NCBI GenBank assembly: GCA_045594085.1
Contig: JAZNXW010000017.1
Location: forward strand, 92,738 to 156,737
DNA length: 64,000 bases
Origin: DTU064 sp045594085
Lineage (GTDB): Bacteria > Bacillota > Clostridia > Oscillospirales > CAG-272
Reading direction: 5' to 3'
In this document: positions 14,468-22,183 of the stretch, in pieces
Numbering within the stretch: the first letter of the stretch is position 1
Layout: the number at the start of each line of letters is the position of its first letter
Notes under the pieces: model-generated
Seen by the model: the letters and a program-made list of their open reading frames with translations, nothing else
Database searches by the model: none
What the model was told of the DNA's origin: nothing
Made by a program: the position numbers and the translations under genes

Positions 14468-14962
14468 ATGAAGAAAGTAATGATCATTATGGGAAGCGAC
14501 AGCGACCTTCCGATCGTCTCGAAGGCTGTTGACACACTCGATTCCCTCGGAATAGAGCGTACCGTTCACGTTTATTCCGCACACAGAACGCCCGAAGAGG
14601 CAAGAGAGCTTGCTCTCGGCGCGCGCAAGAACGGCTACGGAGTCATCATCGCAGCCGCAGGCATGGCGGCTCATCTCGCAGGTGCGATCGCCGCAAACAC
14701 AACTGTTCCCGTCATCGGTATCCCGATCAAATCCGGAGATCTCGGCGGTATGGACGCGCTTCTCTCAACCGTTATGATGCCCTCCGGCATCCCCGTTGCG
14801 ACCGTTGCGATCGGCGGCGGTGCAAATGCCGCTCTCCTTGCGGCGGAAATCCTCGCCGTATCCGACGATGAGCTTGCGACAAAGCTTGACGCAAGAAGAC
14901 TTGCCGACCACGACAAGGTCATCGGCAAAAACGCAGAAATCGAATCCAAATTCAATAAATAA
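14468..14962 (+). CDS. purE: N5-carboxyaminoimidazole ribonucleotide mutase / AIR carboxylase
   Basis: 164 residues from the ATG at 14468, which has GGAG six bases upstream; the ATG at 14456 that overlaps this GGAG is unlikely. MGSDSDLP (residues 8-15) binds the nucleotide phosphate, SAHRTP (about 39-44) carries the catalytic histidine, and AAAGMAAHLAG and KSGDLGGMDALLS complete the active site. Makes CAIR in the sixth purine step. No purK is present in the cluster, so the ATP-dependent N5-CAIR synthase either lies elsewhere or is dispensable. Confidence 0.97.
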   Translation: MKKVMIIMGSDSDLPIVSKAVDTLDSLGIERTVHVYSAHRTPEEARELALGARKNGYGVIIAAAGMAAHLAGAIAANTTVPVIGIPIKSGDLGGMDALLSTVMMPSGIPVATVAIGGGANAALLAAEILAVSDDELATKLDARRLADHDKVIGKNAEIESKFNK

Positions 14963-14984
14963 CATATCAGGAAGGTATAAAGTC

Positions 14985-15677
14985 ATGGAACATATGAAGC
15001 TCGTATACGTTGGCAAGACCAAGAACGTTTTTGAACTCGACAACGGCAACTACTGCCTTAACTTCAAGGACGACTGCACCGGTGCAGACGGTGTATTCGA
15101 TCCCGGCGCAAACACTGTAGGCGTCACAATCGAAGGCGTAGGCAAGGTAAATCTCCGCATGTCCGTATACTATTTTGAAAAGCTCAAGGAAGCGGGTATC
15201 AAGACCCACTACGTGAGCGCAGACATCGACTCCGCTACCATGGAGGTGCTTCCCGCACGTCCCTTCGGTCACGGTCTTGAGGTCATCTGCCGCCGCCGTG
15301 CAGTCGGCAGCTTCCATCGCCGTTACGGTGAGTACATTGAGGAAGGCGCAGAGCTTCCCTACTATGTTGAAATGACATTCAAAAACGATGAAAAGGGCGA
15401 CCCGCTTGTAACCAAGGACGCTCTCGTTGCGCTCGGCGTTATGACTGACGCTCAGTATGAAGCTACAAAGGAAATGACTCAGCGCATCACCAAGATCATC
15501 GCTGACGATATGGCAGAGATCGGTTGCGATCTTTACGACATCAAGTTCGAATACGGCTACTCCGGAGACGAGGTCATTCTTATCGATGAGATCGCATCCG
15601 GCAATATGCGCGTATACAAAAACGGCGAATACATTGCGCCTATGAAGCTCTCTGAGCTCTTCTTCGAAAACAAATAA
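14985..15677 (+). CDS. purC: SAICAR synthetase
   Basis: 230 residues, the normal length. Joins aspartate to CAIR using ATP. The start at 14985 has AGGAAGG upstream; the frame is open further upstream inside purE but without signal. Visible signatures: KLVYVGKTKNVFEL (ATP-binding N-terminus), EVICRRRAVGSFHRRYG, PYYVEMTFKNDEKGDP and the C-terminal KFEYGYSGDEVILIDEIASG that coordinates magnesium. It follows purE by 22 bases, and the product needs PurB, which is not in this window. Confidence 0.96.
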   Translation: MEHMKLVYVGKTKNVFELDNGNYCLNFKDDCTGADGVFDPGANTVGVTIEGVGKVNLRMSVYYFEKLKEAGIKTHYVSADIDSATMEVLPARPFGHGLEVICRRRAVGSFHRRYGEYIEEGAELPYYVEMTFKNDEKGDPLVTKDALVALGVMTDAQYEATKEMTQRITKIIADDMAEIGCDLYDIKFEYGYSGDEVILIDEIASGNMRVYKNGEYIAPMKLSELFFENK

Positions 15678-15687
15678 GCTTTATGAA

Positions 15688-15721
15688 ATACGGGAGGGAC
15701 GTCTGTACGTTCCTCTCGTAT
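15688..15721 (+). other. Perfect 15-pair hairpin between purC and purF
   Basis: ATACGGGAGGGACGT (15688-15702) pairs along its whole length with ACGTTCCTCTCGTAT (15707-15721), two pairs being G-U, with loop CTGT. There is no U run, so it is probably an RNA-processing, stability or pausing element rather than a full terminator. Confidence 0.7.
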
Positions 15722-15765
15722 AGCTATGTAATTATCATTTAATCAAGGGCAAGGTCAAACATTTT

Positions 15766-17187
15766 ATGGGTGGATTTTTCGGTGTAACGTCAAAGCGCGA
15801 TGCCGTTGCCGATGTATTTTTCGGCACAGATTACCATTCTCACCTCGGCACACGCAGAGGCGGCATGGCATCATGGAACGGCGAAAGCTTTGCTCGTGAC
15901 ATTCACAATATACAGAATTCTCCGTTTCGCACAAAATTCGAAAACGTATGCTCTGAGATGACGGGCAACGCCTGCATCGGATGCATCAGCGATACGGATC
16001 CTCAGCCTCTTCTCATTCGCTCCAATCTCGGAACATATGCGATCTCCACTATCGGCCGCATCAACAATGCAGAAGAGCTTGCAAGTCAGTTTCTTTCCTT
16101 CTCCGGCGGTCATTTTTCTTCTTTGGCATCCGGAAAGGTCACAATAACAGAGCTTGTTGCGGCGCTCATCAACCAGAAGAGCAATTTTGCGGACGGCATC
16201 CGTTTTGCACACAGCGTCATTGACGGTGCAATCTCCATTCTCATTCTGAGGGATAACGGCAACATCCTTGCCGCTCGCGACAAGGTCGGCAGACTTCCCA
16301 TCTCGATCGGCAAGGACGAGGACGGCTACGCTGTCGCATTCGAGGATTTTGCATACATGAAGCTCGGATACAGCTATGTACGCGACATCGGTCCCGGCGA
16401 GATCGCGGAGCTTTCTCCGGAAGGCGTTACGGTGCTTGCCGAGCCACTCAAGAAAAAGCGCATCTGTGCGTTCCTTTGGTCGTATTACGGATATCCGAAC
16501 TCCGATTACGAGGGTGTCAACGTTGAAATAATGCGCACAAAAAACGGCGAATATATGGCAAAAGCCGAGATCGAATCGGGCGAGATTCCCGACGTTGACT
16601 GCGTTTGCGGCGTTCCGGATTCGGGTACTCCTCACGCAATCGGCTACGCTAACGCAAGCGAGATCCCGTTCGCACGCCCCTTCATCAAGTACACTCCCAC
16701 GTGGCCGAGAAGCTTTATGCCCGGAAATCAGTCCACGCGTGTGGAAATCGCGAAGATGAAGCTCGTTCCGGTACGCGGTCTTATAAACGGCAAGCGTCTG
16801 ATGATAATCGACGACAGCATCGTCAGAGGAACACAGCTCCACGAAACAGCGCAGTTCCTTTACGAGAACGGTGCTAAGGAAGTTCACGTGCGCTCAGCCT
16901 GTCCGCCCATCCTTTTCGGATGCAAATACCTCAATTTCTCACGTAACACCTCGGATATGGATCTTATCGCGCGCCGCTTCATCGATGAGCTTGAGGGCGA
17001 CGAAGGGCTCAACCATATCGACGAATACACAAACGAAAACAGCGAACGCGGACGCGCTTTGCGCCGTGCGATCGCGGATCATCTGCACGTTGATTCCCTG
17101 CGCTTCCAGTCGCTTGAGGGAATCATCGAATCGATCGGACTCCCCGCCGATGAAGTCTGCACCTACTGCTGGTGCGGACGTGAATAA
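15766..17187 (+). CDS. purF: Amidophosphoribosyltransferase lacking the N-terminal glutaminase cysteine
   Basis: 473 residues. Catalyses the first committed step, PRPP to phosphoribosylamine. The PRPP loop RLMIIDDSIVRGT (about residues 343-355) and CGVPDSGTPHAIGYA are intact. The N-terminal Ntn domain is recognisable (TDYHSHLGTRRGGMASW) but begins MGGFFGV: position 2, which is the cysteine nucleophile in classical PurF (MCGIFG), is glycine. No other start restores it. The MGGFFG form is known in some Clostridia and Bacteroidetes. Glutaminase activity should be absent, so ammonia would have to be supplied otherwise. C-terminal CTYCWCG keeps the CxxC typical of iron-sulfur PurF proteins. The ribosome site is weak. 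Confidence 0.93.
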   Translation: MGGFFGVTSKRDAVADVFFGTDYHSHLGTRRGGMASWNGESFARDIHNIQNSPFRTKFENVCSEMTGNACIGCISDTDPQPLLIRSNLGTYAISTIGRINNAEELASQFLSFSGGHFSSLASGKVTITELVAALINQKSNFADGIRFAHSVIDGAISILILRDNGNILAARDKVGRLPISIGKDEDGYAVAFEDFAYMKLGYSYVRDIGPGEIAELSPEGVTVLAEPLKKKRICAFLWSYYGYPNSDYEGVNVEIMRTKNGEYMAKAEIESGEIPDVDCVCGVPDSGTPHAIGYANASEIPFARPFIKYTPTWPRSFMPGNQSTRVEIAKMKLVPVRGLINGKRLMIIDDSIVRGTQLHETAQFLYENGAKEVHVRSACPPILFGCKYLNFSRNTSDMDLIARRFIDELEGDEGLNHIDEYTNENSERGRALRRAIADHLHVDSLRFQSLEGIIESIGLPADEVCTYCWCGRE

Positions 17188-17211
17188 TAACCGATATTAA
17201 GGAGACTTACA

Positions 17212-18267
17212 ATGAGCGAACACACCATTTCCAAATCCGACAGCTACGCTGCCTCCGGAGTTGACATTACAGCGGGCTACCGCGCAGTCGAACTGATGAA
17301 ATCTCATATCAAGCGCACCAACAGACAGGGCGTTGCCTCCGGTATCGGCGGCTTCGGCGGTCTTTTCCTCCCCGACATTTCGGGAATGAAGGAGCCCGTG
17401 CTCGTTTCCGGCACAGACGGATGCGGAACGAAGGTCAAGCTTGCATTTGTTATGGACAAGCACGACACGATCGGCATTGACTGCGTTGCAATGTGTGTAA
17501 ACGATATCATCTGCTCCGGTGCAGAGCCCCTCTTCTTCCTCGATTACATTGCCTGCGGCAAAAACTATCCCGAAAAGATCGCGAAGATCGTTTCCGGCGT
17601 TGCCGACGGCTGCGTTATGGCAGGTGCCGCTCTCATCGGCGGTGAAACTGCCGAGCATCCCGGTCTTATGCCCGAGCACGAGTATGACCTTGCGGGCTTT
17701 GCCGTCGGTATCGTAGACAGAGAAAAGATGATAAACAACGAAACCACCGCCGCAGGCGACATCATAATCGCCCTTCCCTCTTCGGGCGTTCATTCCAACG
17801 GATTTTCTCTCGTTCGCCGCGTCTTTGACATCGACGGCGGCGCTCTCGACAGACGTCCCGAGGAGCTCGGCGGCATTACTCTCGGCGAAGCACTCCTTGC
17901 TCCGACCAAGATATACGTAAAGCCTGTTCTTTCTCTTATCAAGAACGGAATTTCCATATCCGGTATATCTCACATCACCGGCGGCGGCTTCTACGAAAAC
18001 ATCCCGAGATCCATCCCCGACGGATTCTGCGCCGTTATCGGCAAGTCCGCGATCAAGATCCCTCCGCTCTTTGAGCTGATCGCAAAGGAAGGCGCCATTC
18101 CCGAGCGCGATATGTTCAACACCTTCAACATGGGTGTCGGTATGAGCATCACCGTCAAGCGCGCAGATGCATCCCGTGCTCTCGAGCTGCTTCGCGAGGC
18201 GGGAGAGGACGCTTACATCATCGGTGAGATCATCGCCGACGATGATGAAAAGATCCGTCTGATCTGA
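17212..18267 (+). CDS. purM: AIR synthetase (phosphoribosylformylglycinamidine cyclo-ligase)
   Basis: 351 residues, the usual length. Closes the imidazole ring of FGAM with ATP. Signatures include the N-terminal SYAASGVDITAG, VSGTDGCGTKVKLAF (ATP and metal binding, about residues 64-78), DCVAMCVNDIICSGAEPLFFLDY and the glycine-rich HITGGGFYENIPR. AAGGAG lies nine bases before the ATG, and the next gene starts within 20 bases. Confidence 0.97.
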   Translation: MSEHTISKSDSYAASGVDITAGYRAVELMKSHIKRTNRQGVASGIGGFGGLFLPDISGMKEPVLVSGTDGCGTKVKLAFVMDKHDTIGIDCVAMCVNDIICSGAEPLFFLDYIACGKNYPEKIAKIVSGVADGCVMAGAALIGGETAEHPGLMPEHEYDLAGFAVGIVDREKMINNETTAAGDIIIALPSSGVHSNGFSLVRRVFDIDGGALDRRPEELGGITLGEALLAPTKIYVKPVLSLIKNGISISGISHITGGGFYENIPRSIPDGFCAVIGKSAIKIPPLFELIAKEGAIPERDMFNTFNMGVGMSITVKRADASRALELLREAGEDAYIIGEIIADDDEKIRLI

Positions 18268-18283
18268 CAAAATGGAGTTTACT

Positions 18284-18913
18284 ATGAACAAGATCAGGAT
18301 CGCAGTTCTCGTTTCGGGCGGCGGAACCAATCTCCAGGCGCTCATCGACGCTGAAAAAACCGGCATGTTCGGTTCGGGCGAGCTCGCTCTCGTTCTTGCA
18401 TCCAAGCCCGACGTTTACGCGCTTGAGCGCGCAAGATCAAACGGCATTGCCACAAAAGTGCTCGTCCGCAAGGAATATTCCGACATTGCCGCCTATTCAA
18501 AGGCACTCGCTGACACGCTCACTGAAGAAAAGATCGATCTTGTGGTCCTTGCAGGCTTCCTCACGATCTTTGACGAGCAGGTATACAGCGCATTCCCGAA
18601 CAAGATCATAAACGTACATCCGGCGCTCATCCCATCCTTCTGCGGGAAAGGCTATTACGGACTCCACGTCCACGAGGCCGCTCTTGCGAAGGGAGTCAAG
18701 GTATCCGGCGCTACGGTACATATAGTCACCCCCGAATGTGATGCAGGTCCCATCATCCTGCAAAAGGCTGTTGAAGTCAAGGATGATGACACTCCGGAGA
18801 CGCTCCAGCGCCGCATAATGGAAGAGGCTGAGTGGAAGATCCTTCCCGAAGCGGTCAAGCTCTTCTGTGAAGGCAGGATCACCGTCAAGGACGGAAAAGC
18901 GTACATAAAATAA
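18284..18913 (+). CDS. purN: GAR transformylase, 10-formyl-THF dependent
   Basis: 209 residues from the ATG at 18284, six bases after GGAG; an ATG at 18272 overlaps that GGAG and is unlikely. IAVLVSGGGTNLQALID binds the ribonucleotide phosphate, INVHPALIPSFCGKGYYG contains the catalytic Asn-His pair, and VTPECDAGPIILQ carries the catalytic aspartate. It uses 10-formyl-THF, which the fhs product at the end of the same operon makes from formate. No formate-dependent PurT is present. Confidence 0.96.
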   Translation: MNKIRIAVLVSGGGTNLQALIDAEKTGMFGSGELALVLASKPDVYALERARSNGIATKVLVRKEYSDIAAYSKALADTLTEEKIDLVVLAGFLTIFDEQVYSAFPNKIINVHPALIPSFCGKGYYGLHVHEAALAKGVKVSGATVHIVTPECDAGPIILQKAVEVKDDDTPETLQRRIMEEAEWKILPEAVKLFCEGRITVKDGKAYIK

Positions 18914-18940
18914 GATCACACCAGGTTAAGGAGAAATAAA

Positions 18941-19657
18941 ATGAAGGTTTCCACCATTGCAAACGAACTGAATTCCCTCGCATATCACGGCAGAGGCATC
19001 ATCATAGGCAAGAGCGCAGACTCAAAAAAGGCAGTCACCGCATATTTCATCATGGGCAGAAGCGTTAACAGCCGCAACCGCGTGTTCGTAGCTGAAGGCG
19101 ACGCTATGCGCACCAAGGCATTCGACGAATCCAAGATGACGGATCCGCATCTCATCATTTATTATCCCGTGCGAGTCCTCGGAAACAAGACCATCGTGAC
19201 AAACGGAGATCAGACAGACACGATCTACGAGCTTATGGACAAGCAGATGACCTTCGACCAGGCGCTCCGCACACGTGAGTTTGAGGACGACAAGCCCAAT
19301 TTCACGCCCCGTATCTCCGGTATCATCCGCCGCGAAGCAGACGGAATGAACTTCGCAATGTCCATTCTCAAGAGTGCCGAGGGCGACGACAGCTCCTGCG
19401 AGAGATTTACATACGCGTATTCTAACCCCATTCCGGGTATGGCTAAGTTTATCCACACCTATGCCTGCGACGGCAATCCGCTTCCCTCTTTCGAGGGCGA
19501 GCCCAAGACGCTTGAGCTTCCCAACGTCGGAATCGACGAGCTTACAGATCTCATCTGGACAAATCTTAACGAAGACAACAAGGTTTCCCTTTTCGTAAGA
19601 TACATCGATATCGTCACGGGCGAAACGGAAACAAGAATCGTTAACAAGAACGTATAA
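18941..19657 (+). CDS. purO: IMP cyclohydrolase, PurO family
   Basis: 238 residues. Closes FAICAR to IMP, the last step of the pathway. The N-terminus YHGRGIIIGKSADSKKAVTA, then YFIMGRSVNSRNRVF, is the archaeal-type PurO signature (PF07826), unrelated to the cyclohydrolase half of PurH. The arginine and tyrosine-rich residues around the pocket (YPVRVLGN, TPRISGIIRR) are kept. It lies directly before a free-standing AICAR transformylase, so these two genes do the job that one bifunctional PurH does in most bacteria. AAGGAG precedes the ATG. Confidence 0.92.
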   Translation: MKVSTIANELNSLAYHGRGIIIGKSADSKKAVTAYFIMGRSVNSRNRVFVAEGDAMRTKAFDESKMTDPHLIIYYPVRVLGNKTIVTNGDQTDTIYELMDKQMTFDQALRTREFEDDKPNFTPRISGIIRREADGMNFAMSILKSAEGDDSSCERFTYAYSNPIPGMAKFIHTYACDGNPLPSFEGEPKTLELPNVGIDELTDLIWTNLNEDNKVSLFVRYIDIVTGETETRIVNKNV

Positions 19658-19678
19658 ATCGTGTAAAGGAATTTAATT

Positions 19679-20863
19679 ATGAAAGAATTTGAACTCAAAT
19701 ACGGTTGTAATCCCTATCAGAAGCCCGCGAAGATCTTTATGAAGGACGGAAGCGAGCTTCCCATCGAGATCCTTTCCGGCAGACCCGGTTACATCAACTT
19801 CCTCGATGCTTTTAACTCCTGGCAGCTCGTCAAGGAGCTCAAGGCGGCGCTCGGACTTCCCGCAGTTACCTCCTTCAAGCACGTTTCTCCCACGTCTGCT
19901 GCCGTAGGCATCCCGCTTCCCGAAAAGCTCAAGAAGGCTTGCTTCGTTGACGACATTGAAGGTCTCGACGACTCTCCCCTCGCGTGCGCTTACGCAAGAG
20001 CACGCGGCACTGACAGAATGTGCTCATTCGGTGACTGGGTCGCTCTTTCCGACGTATGCGACGTTACGACAGCAAAAATGATAAAACGCGAGGTTTCCGA
20101 CGGCATCATCGCTCCCGGTTACGAGCCCGAGGCACTTGAAATCCTCAAGACAAAGAGAAACGGCAATTATAACATCGTAAAGATCGATCCCGAGTACGTT
20201 CCCGCTCCCGTTGAGCATAAGGACGTTTTCGGCATCACCTTTGAGCAGGGCAGAAACAATTTTGAGATCAACCGTGAGCTTCTCACAAACATCGTCACCG
20301 AAAACAAGGATCTTCCCGAGTCTGCGGTGCGCGATCTCATTATCTCTCTCATCACGCTCAAATACACACAATCCAATTCCGTCTGCTTCGCAGTTGACGG
20401 TCAGGCTATCGGCGTAGGTGCAGGTCAGCAGTCCAGAATCCACTGCACACGTCTTGCGGGCAGCAAGGCTACCACTTGGTTCCTCCGCCAGCACGATAAG
20501 GTTCTCGCTCTTCCCTTCAAGGAAGGCATCGGACGTCCCGACCGCGACAACGTCATCGACGGTTACATCAACAAAAACGAAGAAGACGTTTGCGCAGACG
20601 GCAACTGGCAGAAATATTTTACCGAACAGCCCTCTCCGCTTACCGATGCGGAAGCTGAAGAATATCTCTCCGCCATCAACGGCGTTGCGCTCGGCTCCGA
20701 CGCATTCTTCCCGTTCAGCGACAATATCGAACGTGCATTCCGCTCCGGTGTCAAGTACATCGCAGAGCCCGGCGGCTCCATCCGCGATGATGCCGTTATC
20801 GAATGCTGTAACAAATACGGTATGGTACTCGCCTTCACCGGCATGAGACTCTTCCATCATTGA
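19679..20863 (+). CDS. purH: Free-standing AICAR transformylase (PurH C-terminal half only)
   Basis: 394 residues against about 510-530 for bifunctional PurH. The whole protein aligns in character with the transformylase domain: LKYGCNPYQKPA at the N-terminus, SFKHVSPTSAAVG (catalytic Lys-His), YARARGTDRMCSFGDWVALSD, VIAPGYEPEALEIL-like sequence, and TQSNSVCFAVDGQAIGVGAGQQSR. The MGS-like cyclohydrolase domain is missing; PurO, encoded just upstream, replaces it. Transfers formyl from 10-formyl-THF to AICAR. Since AICAR (ZMP) is its substrate, this is the enzyme whose blockage the ZTP riboswitch monitors. Confidence 0.94.
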   Translation: MKEFELKYGCNPYQKPAKIFMKDGSELPIEILSGRPGYINFLDAFNSWQLVKELKAALGLPAVTSFKHVSPTSAAVGIPLPEKLKKACFVDDIEGLDDSPLACAYARARGTDRMCSFGDWVALSDVCDVTTAKMIKREVSDGIIAPGYEPEALEILKTKRNGNYNIVKIDPEYVPAPVEHKDVFGITFEQGRNNFEINRELLTNIVTENKDLPESAVRDLIISLITLKYTQSNSVCFAVDGQAIGVGAGQQSRIHCTRLAGSKATTWFLRQHDKVLALPFKEGIGRPDRDNVIDGYINKNEEDVCADGNWQKYFTEQPSPLTDAEAEEYLSAINGVALGSDAFFPFSDNIERAFRSGVKYIAEPGGSIRDDAVIECCNKYGMVLAFTGMRLFHH

Positions 20864-20894
20864 TTGAAAGATCACGTTAATCGGAGAATCAGTT

Positions 20895-22163
20895 ATGACA
20901 ATAATGGTAATAGGCGGCGGCGGACGCGAGCACGCCATCATTAAAAAGCTTCGTGAAAACAAATCCGTAACGAAAATATACTGTCTGCCCGGCAACGGAG
21001 GCATCGCCGCTGACGCTGAATGCGTTGCGATCTCCGCGACCGACATTGACGGCATCGTTGATTTTGCCAAAACTCACGCGATCGACTTCGCCGTTGTGGC
21101 TCCCGACGATCCGCTCGTTATGGGATGTGCAGACAGACTCCGTGAGCTCGGCATCAAGTGCTTCGGTCCTGCGGCGAACGCCGCCATCATCGAGGGCAGC
21201 AAGGCTTTCGCAAAGGATCTGATGAAGAAATACTCGATCCCCACGGCGTCATATGCGACATTTGATAATTCAGAGGGCGCACTCGCATATCTCGAAACGC
21301 AGTCTCTCCCCATCGTTATCAAGGCAGACGGACTTGCTCTCGGCAAGGGCGTGATCATCGCGGAGGACGCGAAAACAGCAAAAGAAGCTGTCCTTTCCAT
21401 TATGGAGGACAAGATATTCGGCGCATCGGGCAGCCGTGTCGTCATCGAAGAATTTCTGACGGGTCCCGAGGTATCCGTACTCGCATTCACAGACGGAGAA
21501 ACAGTCATTCCCATGGTTTCGTCCATGGACCACAAGCGCGTCGGCGACGGCGATACGGGTCCGAATACGGGCGGAATGGGTACTGTTGCCCCCAATCCCT
21601 ATTACACAAGTGAAATCGCACGCGAATGTATGGAAACAATATTTGTTCCCACCGTCCGCGCTATGAAATCCGAAGGCAGGCCCTTCTCAGGATGTCTGTA
21701 TTTCGGACTTATGCTCACACCGAACGGCCCGAAGGTAATCGAATACAACTGCCGCTTCGGTGATCCCGAAACGCAGGTCGTGCTCCCTCTTCTCAAGACT
21801 GATCTTCTGACAGTTATGACAGCCGTTGAGGACGGCAAGCTCGCGGAATGTCCCGTAGAATTCTACGACGAATGTGCCGCATGCGTCATCACGGCATCGG
21901 GCGGCTACCCCGGAAGCTACGAAAAGGGTCATCTCATCACCGTTGACGATGATTTTTCCGCAGAGCTCTTCGTTGCGGGCGCAAAAAAGCTCGATGACGG
22001 CAAGCTCTACACATCCGGCGGACGAGTCCTCGGAGTCACCGCAAAGGCGGAAACTCTCAAGGAAGCACTCGACATCGCATACCGCGAAAGCGGCAAAATC
22101 AGCTTTAAGAACGCATACCGCAGAAGCGACATAGGCGCACGTGCTCTTATGGCGCAAAAATAA
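20895..22163 (+). CDS. purD: GAR synthetase (phosphoribosylamine-glycine ligase)
   Basis: 422 residues. ATP-grasp ligase that adds glycine to phosphoribosylamine. MTIMVIGGGGREHAI is the N-terminal nucleotide motif, PIVIKADGLALGKGVIIA (about residues 138-155) is the ATP-grasp lysine loop, and GPKVIEYNCRFGDPETQ coordinates magnesium. GGAG lies nine bases before the ATG. The PurF product is short-lived, so the two enzymes encoded in one operon may channel it. Confidence 0.97.
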   Translation: MTIMVIGGGGREHAIIKKLRENKSVTKIYCLPGNGGIAADAECVAISATDIDGIVDFAKTHAIDFAVVAPDDPLVMGCADRLRELGIKCFGPAANAAIIEGSKAFAKDLMKKYSIPTASYATFDNSEGALAYLETQSLPIVIKADGLALGKGVIIAEDAKTAKEAVLSIMEDKIFGASGSRVVIEEFLTGPEVSVLAFTDGETVIPMVSSMDHKRVGDGDTGPNTGGMGTVAPNPYYTSEIARECMETIFVPTVRAMKSEGRPFSGCLYFGLMLTPNGPKVIEYNCRFGDPETQVVLPLLKTDLLTVMTAVEDGKLAECPVEFYDECAACVITASGGYPGSYEKGHLITVDDDFSAELFVAGAKKLDDGKLYTSGGRVLGVTAKAETLKEALDIAYRESGKISFKNAYRRSDIGARALMAQK

Positions 22164-22183
22164 ATTGGCACAAGAGGTTTTTC

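Noticed and set aside
15700..15766. Alternative upstream start for purF that would restore an N-terminal Met-Cys
   Set aside because: No in-frame ATG, GTG or TTG upstream is followed by a cysteine codon and the Ntn-type GIFG sequence.
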